Shown here: piece after piece, positions 27,627 through 34,129 of the stretch
How positions within the stretch are numbered: position 1 is the first letter of the stretch
Layout: every line of letters begins with the position of its first letter
Source of the DNA: Agaribacterium sp. ZY112
GTDB taxonomy: Bacteria > Pseudomonadota > Gammaproteobacteria > Pseudomonadales > Cellvibrionaceae
Reading direction: 5' to 3'
Length of the DNA: 64,000 nt
Assembly (NCBI RefSeq): GCF_041346925.1
Contig: NZ_CP166840.1
Coordinates: 2,537,001 to 2,601,000, forward strand
Program-made: the position numbers and the translations under genes
Notes under the pieces: model-generated
The model's database searches: none
The model's input: only the letters and a program-made list of their open reading frames with translations
Told to the model about the DNA's origin: nothing

Positions 27627-28853
27627 TTAATACCCTTTTAAACTGAGTAAAGGCTCAAAAGCCCAAGAGATAATAGAGCGCTTGTCTCCGACCATATTGG
27701 CTGAGAATGTCATTCCTGCACGCAATTCAATGGTTCTATTTCTTGTGTTAACAGTTTGCTCTTCAAGCGTGGCTTTAACTAAATAAACTTGCTGAGCTGG
27801 ATCTAGCTCGCCATTGTTGATTAAGCTTTTTGAAATAGATTTGTTGATCGCTTTAAAACTGCCAAATTTTTGAAATGGAAATGCGTCATATTGTATTTCT
27901 ATCTCTTGTCCAACTTGGCTAAAACCAATAGCGCGTGAAGGGACACGTAAATGAGCTTCTAGCTTACTGTTTTCTGGCAGAATAGATACTAGAGGTGTTC
28001 TTAGATCTACTCGTTCCCCTGGTCGAGCAAGTACCACACTGATTGAGCCTGATATAGGGGCCTTAACAACATAAAAGGAATTGGATTTGATTGTGATTAA
28101 GTTACGCTCTAGCTCCGAAATACGCTGTTCGTCACGGCTTTTGGCTTGCTCATGCGTAAGATCAATAGCTTCTAAATCGTGTTCAAGATTACTTATACTT
28201 GAGTCCGATGATGTTATTCTAAACTTGGTATCATTAAGTGCAATGACAGCTTGAGACAGCTCTATTTTTTTTAAGTTTAACTCGGCTTCAGACATCTGCT
28301 TGTTTTTATATAGGCGAGCATAATTATTTAGATCTTTTTTGATTATTTTGATAAATAATTTTCGTTCTTGCTCTTGGAGGAGAAGTATTTTTCGCTCGTT
28401 GATTTTGGATGTGAGGGTATCCTGTAGTTTTCTTTTTTCTTTTCTATGAAGCTGTTCAGAGATAGCAATGTCATCTTGTATGTTTTTAATGTTTGTTTGG
28501 ATGTTATGAGAGATTTGGCTGCTTATATCGCCACTAGTACTGGATTTTTCTGATCGAACTTCAAATAAAGGATCACCTTTGCTAACAAAGCTGCCTTCGT
28601 CAACAAGTTGTTTGGTGATGTATCCCCCATACTCACCAAATACATGGCTTAAGCCTTTGTCTGGTACTAAATAGCCTGACACACGCTCGCGATGTGTGTA
28701 CTGCCCAAGGACCGCAAACCCAACTAACGTAATAAGTAATACTAAGGAAAGAAGAACCAAAAGTCGTAATGAAGGTGGTTGAGCTATAAGTGTATCGCTA
28801 TACCAATGCTGACTTTGGGTGTCTAGAGCTTCCTTTCTAAATAATGTCGACAC
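27627..28853 (-). CDS. HlyD-family membrane fusion protein
   Basis: A 408-residue periplasmic adaptor. A cytoplasmic N-terminus is followed by one membrane helix (about 30-52, LLVLLSLVLLITLVGFAVLG). Then come a lipoyl half (RVSGYLVPDKGLSHVFGEYG), a long coiled-coil hairpin (about 120-260), the second lipoyl half (YVVKAPISGSISVV) and a beta-barrel domain. This is the partner that joins the C39 ABC exporter to an outer-membrane TolC channel, which is not encoded in the window. The only plausible start is GTG 28853. It heads the leftward operon hlyD-type, C39 ABC, MFS. Confidence 0.92.
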   Translation of the reverse strand: MSTLFRKEALDTQSQHWYSDTLIAQPPSLRLLVLLSLVLLITLVGFAVLGQYTHRERVSGYLVPDKGLSHVFGEYGGYITKQLVDEGSFVSKGDPLFEVRSEKSSTSGDISSQISHNIQTNIKNIQDDIAISEQLHRKEKRKLQDTLTSKINERKILLLQEQERKLFIKIIKKDLNNYARLYKNKQMSEAELNLKKIELSQAVIALNDTKFRITSSDSSISNLEHDLEAIDLTHEQAKSRDEQRISELERNLITIKSNSFYVVKAPISGSISVVLARPGERVDLRTPLVSILPENSKLEAHLRVPSRAIGFSQVGQEIEIQYDAFPFQKFGSFKAINKSISKSLINNGELDPAQQVYLVKATLEEQTVNTRNRTIELRAGMTFSANMVGDKRSIISWAFEPLLSLKGY

Positions 28854-29017
28854 TCTACATCCAAATAGTAAAGTTAATTAATCCAATAAATGAGCGTGTT
28901 TTATTGCTCTATTTTTTTTGGGGTGTATTAGCGATCTCAGTGTTATTCACTGCTAAGCATTTTTCATTAAGTAAAGCTGGGGCTTTAGTATTGGTTTCAT
29001 TGTGCTTGCCAATTTAA
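28844..29017 (+). CDS. Possible small membrane protein, first part of a split gene
   Basis: A 57-codon reading frame from ATG 28844 to TAA 29015-29017. It encodes one clear hydrophobic helix (VLLLYFFWGVLAISVLFTA) and the beginning of another (AGALVLVSLCLPI). It overlaps the start of the divergent hlyD-type gene by 10 bases. The next reading frame (29002-29235) overlaps its end and continues the hydrophobic pattern. The two may be one small multi-helix protein interrupted by a frameshift. In bacteriocin loci, small membrane proteins at this position are often immunity proteins. No recognisable homology and no clear ribosome site. Confidence 0.3.
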   Translation: MSTLYIQIVKLINPINERVLLLYFFWGVLAISVLFTAKHFSLSKAGALVLVSLCLPI

Positions 29018-29235
29018 CGTATGCGTTGCTGTGTTTGGCGCTTTTTATTTTGTGTCATAGCATATATTCCGATATTTGCATGTCAACAGTTGATATTTAT
29101 TGGTTGTGGATACAATTAGGCGCGGTGTTTATCGCGCCACTTGTTGTTGTAATGGCGTCAAATATCATGTCTGTGCTTGTAAAAAAAAATAATAAGGTGT
29201 TAGTATTTTTTCGCCTTTTGATGTTTTCTTGCTGA
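29002..29235 (+). CDS. Possible small membrane protein (immunity candidate)
   Basis: A 77-residue frame with GTG start encoding two strong hydrophobic helices (LTYALLCLALFILCHS and WIQLGAVFIAPLVVVMASNI) and a basic tail (VKKNNKV). It precedes the SelO-like gene by 75 bases in the same direction. It may be real alone or be the second half of a frameshifted gene beginning at 28844. I recognise no family. The position and size suit a self-immunity protein for the exported peptide, but that is only inference. Confidence 0.35.
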   Translation: MLANLTYALLCLALFILCHSIYSDICMSTVDIYWLWIQLGAVFIAPLVVVMASNIMSVLVKKNNKVLVFFRLLMFSC

Positions 29236-29310
29236 TCTTCATAAAAATAAAATTATTTTTGGCGTGATATTCATCTTTCAAAAGGGATGGCAGGAAGCTT
29301 GGAGAATAAA

Positions 29311-31089
29311 ATGTTGTCAGTTAGTCAGTTTAAAGAATTAAATATTCCCACGACGTGTACAAAATTTAAAAATGCAAAAACCATGTGGGTGAATTCCGAA
29401 GCTATACTTTCGCTTCCACCTGAATATCACCACTTAAAAAATAGTGATGCGTTCTGTGATACATTCGCTTACGGAATTTCTGGTACCGAGTGCTTTGAGG
29501 GCTTGGAATTTGATATTAATGATACGCTTACAGTACAAGCTGAGCGCTATGGTGGGGCGGGAACATTGGCCCATGGTGGCGGGGTTCGAACAGGTACATT
29601 TGATCGTTTTCAGCTCAAAGGAATAGGTTCAAATATTCTTGAAGGTAAGATGTTACGTTTGCACCATTCCTATGGAGGAGCAGACCTAAAAACCTCTCTG
29701 CAAGAGGTGATAAGTACGCTTGTTTTAGATGAAATTCTACCTTTAGGTACCGTTGCTATATACGGTATTATTCATGTCTCTGCTGAAGCTGGTTATCACG
29801 TTGCTCATAACCCTGAAACCTATGGTCCTGATGACTATTACCTTAAGCGCGGCGACGGAATTATTTTAGTCCGTGAGGCATTTATACGCCCAGCTCATTT
29901 CATTCAATGCCCTATATTTCAGCCTATATCAAAACAGATTCGCGCCAAGTCGGATACTGGTCGAACGCGTATTGCTAATAAACGGCTGAATGAATTGCTC
30001 GGTGGTAAAAATGGTTATATCCAGTTTATGGGTAAATATTTGTCAGCAAGCGCCAATCAGTTAGCTTTTGCAAAAATATACGGTATAGCCCACAACGCAC
30101 TCAGCCCATCAAACATATCGCTCGATGGACGCTGGGTTGATACATGGGAAACAAACTATGGAGTGGGGCGCTTATACAAATCTGATCTCAATCCTTCCTT
30201 GAATTTTGAGCAAGAGAGAATCATTGCTCAAGTTCAGGAGTGTGTTCTTAGCTTCGCTAAATTTAATCGGATAGAGCTAAACCCTGACGTACTATCCAAA
30301 TACTATATCGAGCAGTCTCAGGCCTATTTTGAATATTATATCCCATTCCTTTTAGGGCTTGACGGTGTTGACCTTTCTGACCCTAAGATTAAATCTTGCA
30401 TCGAGGTTTTATCTAAAAAAATAAGCTCCGATGTCTGCTCATTGGCTATGGGGCTTGAATCGTATTCAGACCGCTACCAAAACTCCCTGCTTGTTATTTT
30501 TCTGTCAGAATTGTTTTCTTCTGCTGTGGCACTGTATGAAGAGGGGGGGGAGCGTGTGTCGGTAGAAACCTCTGCGTGTCTTGAACTATGGAAGCAAGCT
30601 GCAAAAGAAGCCGGTGTTAGCCAAGAAAATGTACTTCATTTTGCTATGTCAAAGATCATTGTTTCAATGCGTCGAGCATATTTCGTAAGAATTTTTAATA
30701 TGGATTCCTACGTATATTCTAATAGTGATGAAAGCTTAAAAGAGTACGTTTATAAACAGTGTGATTCTGATGATAAGTTTAACTGTGTTCCTAGGTTTAT
30801 CGAAGGGGTTAGAGAGTCGATAAAGTGGATTATGGCGACACCGGTTGACTCTGCGGTTGTGTTGTTTGAAACATGCTCCATAAAAGTTACCTTCGATTAT
30901 AGTGATTCTAAATATACTTTTGTGGACCAGTATTTAAATAAAACATTTTTGTTTTCCTCTTTTGATGAATTGAAGGGGTTTTTACATAGTAGGCATAAGG
31001 ATCTTATTTTGTACGGTCATGACTTTACTGGTTATCTCGAAGTGCTTGATCGTTTACTAGTGAGCGAAGAGTTGGAGTGTTTGGTTTAG
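29311..31089 (+). CDS. SelO-like (YdiU) pseudokinase-fold protein of a peptide-modification cluster
   Basis: A 592-residue cytoplasmic protein. The start ATG 29311 follows GGAG by six bases; ATG 29287 lacks a properly spaced site. The first half carries SelO-type motifs: FDRFQLKGIG with K103 (compare LKGAG), TSLQEVISTLVLDEILPLG with E132 (compare RSSIREYLASEAM..LG), and IAHNALSPSNISLDGRWVDT with N268 and D277 (compare HGVMNTDNMSILG..IDYG). The N-to-D spacing of nine residues equals that of SelO. SelO proteins transfer AMP to proteins. The last 250 residues are unfamiliar. It is followed one base later by the HlyC-like gene, like the MceJ/MceI-type gene pairs of class IIb microcins. A G8 tract lies at 30543-30550. 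Assignment is by motif reading. Confidence 0.7.
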   Translation: MLSVSQFKELNIPTTCTKFKNAKTMWVNSEAILSLPPEYHHLKNSDAFCDTFAYGISGTECFEGLEFDINDTLTVQAERYGGAGTLAHGGGVRTGTFDRFQLKGIGSNILEGKMLRLHHSYGGADLKTSLQEVISTLVLDEILPLGTVAIYGIIHVSAEAGYHVAHNPETYGPDDYYLKRGDGIILVREAFIRPAHFIQCPIFQPISKQIRAKSDTGRTRIANKRLNELLGGKNGYIQFMGKYLSASANQLAFAKIYGIAHNALSPSNISLDGRWVDTWETNYGVGRLYKSDLNPSLNFEQERIIAQVQECVLSFAKFNRIELNPDVLSKYYIEQSQAYFEYYIPFLLGLDGVDLSDPKIKSCIEVLSKKISSDVCSLAMGLESYSDRYQNSLLVIFLSELFSSAVALYEEGGERVSVETSACLELWKQAAKEAGVSQENVLHFAMSKIIVSMRRAYFVRIFNMDSYVYSNSDESLKEYVYKQCDSDDKFNCVPRFIEGVRESIKWIMATPVDSAVVLFETCSIKVTFDYSDSKYTFVDQYLNKTFLFSSFDELKGFLHSRHKDLILYGHDFTGYLEVLDRLLVSEELECLV

Positions 31090-31090
31090 T

Positions 31091-31501
31091 ATGTTTTTAA
31101 ATATTAAAGAAGAAGATTCTTTTGCTGAAGCGATCATGCTGCGCGCAAACTCGGGTTTGAATTCTAGCCCTCATGATGTAAGCCTGCTGTCTAATTGTGC
31201 CCACCGTGGTTTGTTGGTGATTTTACGTACTGCAGATGGTGTGCCAGTTGGTTATTACACCATTGCAAGAATTACAACCGAAACCATGAGGGCTAAACTG
31301 ATTAGACCTTCTTATTTGCGTTATACCTATGAATGGGATGATGGCTATTTATATTGGCTTGATTCGGTGGTGTTTGCCCCTGGAATGGCTCGTGAGGCAA
31401 AACCTTTGTTGCTGCGTGATTTAAGGAAAATGCGATTTTTAGCTTTTGAAAGAAATGGCCAAACTAGAATGTACTATCAAGCAAAGCGGGTAGCGGCTTA
31501 G
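31091..31501 (+). CDS. HlyC/MceI-like toxin-activating acyltransferase
   Basis: A 136-residue protein that aligns by eye along its length with HlyC. NSSPHDVSLL carries H28, matching the essential H23 of HlyC. GLLVILRTADGVPVGYYTIA matches the ALLTRDNYPVAYCSWA strand pair. GYLYWLDSVVFAPG carries D91, matching HlyC D92. LLLRDLRKMRFLAFER matches the YMRKKFPDELFRAIR helix. HlyC-type enzymes move acyl groups from acyl carrier protein to lysines. In microcin systems a HlyC-like protein (MceI/MchD) joins the siderophore to the peptide instead. The mature peptide here has no lysine, so a microcin-like ester or amide transfer is more likely. It starts one base after the SelO-like stop. Confidence 0.75.
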   Translation: MFLNIKEEDSFAEAIMLRANSGLNSSPHDVSLLSNCAHRGLLVILRTADGVPVGYYTIARITTETMRAKLIRPSYLRYTYEWDDGYLYWLDSVVFAPGMAREAKPLLLRDLRKMRFLAFERNGQTRMYYQAKRVAA

Positions 31502-31650
31502 CTGGTTTTCTAAATATAGATTTAAGGTGAGAATATAACCCTAGTTTATTTTAGTAGGGTATAAAAGAATTCCTTCTTTTTGGGAGGGGATATGGAAGCA
31601 ACTGTCTTTGGTTGCATAAATTTATACAATAAATGATTAAGGAAATTATC

Positions 31651-31836
31651 ATGGAAATTCGTGAACTTAAGTTAAGTGAAATTGAAGCTGTATCTGGTGG
31701 TTACTACTGTCCTTCTACTAGCTACTACCCGTACTCTGGTGATGAAGGTCACACTGGTCCTACTACTACTCCTTCAAATCCTACTACTCCTTCAAATCCT
31801 ACAACTCCAACTTATCCTACCTATACTGGTGAGTAA
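31651..31836 (+). CDS. Double-glycine leader precursor peptide (putative microcin or sulfated peptide)
   Basis: A 61-residue precursor. The start ATG 31651 has AAGGA seven bases upstream. The leader MEIRELKLSEIEAVSGG is a textbook double-glycine leader (L..L...EI..VSGG) for C39 exporters. Cleavage after residue 17 leaves a 44-residue core. It begins YYCPSTSYYPY and ends in TTPSNP/TTPTYP repeats and YTGE. The core has seven tyrosines, one cysteine and no lysine or arginine. Twenty-six of the 44 residues are Pro, Thr or Ser. It is not an RTX or lantibiotic core. Neighbours supply possible modification (SelO-like, HlyC-like, sulfotransferase) and export. An upstream ATG (31633) would add six residues without a ribosome site. 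Confidence 0.85.
   Translation: MEIRELKLSEIEAVSGGYYCPSTSYYPYSGDEGHTGPTTTPSNPTTPSNPTTPTYPTYTGE
31765..31818 (+). repeat. Tandem 18-bp repeat in the precursor core
   Basis: The unit ACTACTCCTTCAAATCCT occurs twice without change (31765-31782, 31783-31800) and a third time in degenerate form (31801-31818). It encodes TTPSNP, TTPSNP and TTPTYP. Because the first two copies are identical even at silent positions, copy number could change by slippage, altering the length of the mature peptide. Confidence 0.85.
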
Positions 31837-31853
31837 GTTTGTTGCTAGCTTTT

Positions 31854-31901
31854 CCTTTATTTTAGAATAAAGGTGGGTGGCCGGGTACTTTGTAACCCGG
31901 C
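31854..31901 (+). terminator. Two consecutive hairpins after the precursor gene
   Basis: First CCTTTATT-TTAG-AATAAAGG (31854-31873), then GCCGGGT / ACCCGGC around an 8-base loop (31880-31901). Neither has a strong T-run, so they may stabilise the precursor mRNA or attenuate reading into the sulfotransferase gene rather than fully terminate it. Confidence 0.5.
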
Positions 31902-32090
31902 TATTCAAAGTTTGCATATTATTTACTGCATTGCTTGTTACGTCTCGTATGGATGTGGATCTTTGTTAGGCTCTTTCTATGCATTCTTATAAGCGCCTAT
32001 AAACTATTAAATCTCTATCTACAATCATAATAATATGTCTTGCTATAGGTACTCTTATGTGTATCTTGGCTGCAAATAAGGTGAAGAATA

Positions 32091-32915
32091 GTGGGTCATT
32101 CTGTCGAAACACGTGCTAATGGTGTGTATGTTAATCTTGATGTGCTTTTAGCGAAGTACTGTACTCATATTCCACCGGAGGAGCTTGATTTAGCGATTAA
32201 TATCTCTAAACGTTATGGCTACTTGTTTATTTCAACTCCTAAGTCGGGGTGTAGTAGTGTGATATCAACCCTTCAAAAGCTGGAATTGCAACGTCCTTAT
32301 AAAATATGGCGCCACCCTATAGAGATTCATGATAAAAGCGTGTCGCCTTTGTGTGGTGCCCATGAGTTGGTTGATTTTGATCGATTTCTTGTTGCTCAGC
32401 CCTTTACCTTTACCTTTGTACGAAATCCTTACACTAGAGTTTTATCTGCGTACCTAGAAAAGATATGTGGTGGGTATTCTAGTATTCAGCGAAAGCAGAT
32501 ACTTCTTCAGCTTGGCCATAATTGCTCTGATGATTTGTTTGACGTTTCTTTTGTTGATTTTTTACGGGCAGTTTCAAACCAACCTGTTTCTACCATGGAT
32601 GTACATTGGATGCCCCAATATTATGTGGCTAGCCATGATCGTATGCGTTTTGATTTTGTTGGTAGGCTAGAGTCGATGGATAGAGACTTTAGGTTTGTAT
32701 TGTCTAAGATTTGTAATGATTTTGAACAATATATTACTTGTGAGCAGCGCCACGGGAAAAACGCAAACGATAAAATTAGCCGCTATTATACAGACGAGGC
32801 TGTTAGTTTGGTGAAAGAGATCTATGCTGTTGATTTTAAACACTTTGGCTACAGTTTAGAATTACCTATTACTGCTGAGAAAAAACATAAAAAGCTTGCT
32901 GAAATCGAGTTCTAA
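32091..32915 (+). CDS. Sulfotransferase (Sulfotransfer_2 type), putative peptide-modifying enzyme
   Basis: A 274-residue protein without a signal peptide. The 5'-phosphosulfate loop is YLFISTPKSGCSSVIS with K51. The 3'-phosphate-binding segment is FTFVRNPYTRVLSAYLEK with R111 and S119, the family hallmark. It therefore should use PAPS as sulfate donor. The acceptor is unknown. The precursor just upstream has tyrosine clusters, and the RaxX/RaxST system of Xanthomonas is a known case of a GG-leader peptide that is tyrosine-sulfated and exported by a C39 ABC transporter. By analogy I infer sulfation of the peptide. GTG 32091 has AAGGTGA at proper spacing. Carbohydrate sulfation is the alternative. 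Confidence 0.8.
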   Translation: MGHSVETRANGVYVNLDVLLAKYCTHIPPEELDLAINISKRYGYLFISTPKSGCSSVISTLQKLELQRPYKIWRHPIEIHDKSVSPLCGAHELVDFDRFLVAQPFTFTFVRNPYTRVLSAYLEKICGGYSSIQRKQILLQLGHNCSDDLFDVSFVDFLRAVSNQPVSTMDVHWMPQYYVASHDRMRFDFVGRLESMDRDFRFVLSKICNDFEQYITCEQRHGKNANDKISRYYTDEAVSLVKEIYAVDFKHFGYSLELPITAEKKHKKLAEIEF

Positions 32916-32930
32916 CCTTATAGATCTCGT

Positions 32931-32955
32931 GTCTCTATGACAGTTTATTAGAGAC
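32931..32955. terminator. Possible terminator between convergent genes
   Basis: Inverted repeat GTCTCTA / TAGAGAC with a long loop, followed after a few bases by TTATTTT. It lies 15 bases after the sulfotransferase stop, facing the convergent gene at 33067. Confidence 0.4.
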
Positions 32956-33066
32956 TGTGAGTTATTTTAGCTTTTGACCTTCTTATCAATTAAGACTTGC
33001 GCTTAGAGGTATCACTTTTAGGGTGCGTACTTATACTTAAGTTGGATCAGAAGTTTATTTTGAAGC

Positions 33067-33852
33067 CTACTCCGAAACAATCACCGTAAACGCAGCCCAT
33101 TGTTGGCCGTTACTGCGGGTAAAGTCGGCTTCACGCACTTGCACCATAAGCTCATAATTACTTTCAAAAGTTTGGCTATCAAAAGACTTATTTGCAATAG
33201 TCAGGCTTGCTGGTTTGGGGTGTGCCAAGATGGATGATTTTAGGGAAACAAGGGCCTTTCCTGCTTGAATACCCTGAAAGTCTAGGCGCAGTTGCCCTAG
33301 ATTAGGGCTAATATGCCCGAGTTCCCAGCTATCGCCGACATAAACTTTTTTTGATGAAGCAACAAAGTGAGGCCGGCTACAAGTTCTAATGCTTGAGGCT
33401 TTTACTAAGCCTAAGTTGTTGAGGGTGTGCTCTGTAAGTACTCCTACAGCTTCGCCATTAGCGTTAAGAGTATAAGAATCAGCATCGGGATTGATGTTCA
33501 TATTCAGTTTTCGCTTAGGCCATTCAGGTGGTTGGGCTGCACTAATGACTCGTTGCGCGATTACTCGGCTACCGCTGCTGCAGCTGGCCGTAAAGTCAGT
33601 GGTCTTCCCTAGTTCGTTAAAGACAAAGAACTTTTCGGGTTCTAATTGCAGTTCGGCGGATGAAAAAGCATTTTGAGCTTTGGGGAAGAGTTCAATAGGG
33701 ACATAAAGGCAGATAGTAACAAGGGTAAGGCTGCCTGATGCTAAGGAGAGCTTTTTGTGAATGGGTTGAAAAATCCATGTGACCAAAGCGGCTGCAATAA
33801 TGGCCGCGGGTACACCAACGTCACCTAGGCTTGTAACTAAGCTAGCATCCAT
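33067..33852 (-). CDS. Membrane-anchored protein of unknown function
   Basis: A 261-residue protein with two N-terminal hydrophobic helices (VPAAIIAAALVTWIF and GSLTLVTICLYVPIELF) separated by a short basic loop, then about 200 residues that are probably periplasmic and beta-rich. The C-terminal part includes YVGDSWELGHIS and NYELMVQVREADF. I do not recognise a family. It is monocistronic and convergent with the sulfotransferase gene, so a link to the peptide cluster is not implied. The start at ATG 33852 (MDASLVTSLGDVG) looks natural. Confidence 0.7.
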   Translation of the reverse strand: MDASLVTSLGDVGVPAAIIAAALVTWIFQPIHKKLSLASGSLTLVTICLYVPIELFPKAQNAFSSAELQLEPEKFFVFNELGKTTDFTASCSSGSRVIAQRVISAAQPPEWPKRKLNMNINPDADSYTLNANGEAVGVLTEHTLNNLGLVKASSIRTCSRPHFVASSKKVYVGDSWELGHISPNLGQLRLDFQGIQAGKALVSLKSSILAHPKPASLTIANKSFDSQTFESNYELMVQVREADFTRSNGQQWAAFTVIVSE

Positions 33853-34129
33853 TTATATATCCTTATATTTGAACAAGTTGTTCTAACGCTCGTTGCAAGT
33901 CTATGGCCTTATTATGGAAGGGGCTATAGGGCTCTTACTTTACGATGGCTGTATTACATGTGACACTTACTCCTATTACACGATCTTAACTCTCTACCAC
34001 TTGTATCTGCGCTCTTAATATTCAGTGCTAAGGGGCCTTAATGCTGTGGCTAAGTCAGCCTGTAGAGAAGATGCTTAAGTTCGTGTTAATAGACACTAAA
34101 AACTAAAAATAATTCTAATAGATACCCAT

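Noticed and set aside
29311..31089. SelO-like gene considered as lanthipeptide dehydratase or YcaO cyclodehydratase
   Set aside because: No LanM/LanB zinc-ligand or glutamylation motifs and no YcaO ATP motif; the K, E, N, D pattern fits SelO instead.
31765..31818. Tandem repeat considered as a CRISPR-like array
   Set aside because: Units are 18 bp, contiguous without spacers and in frame inside a peptide gene; no cas genes are present.
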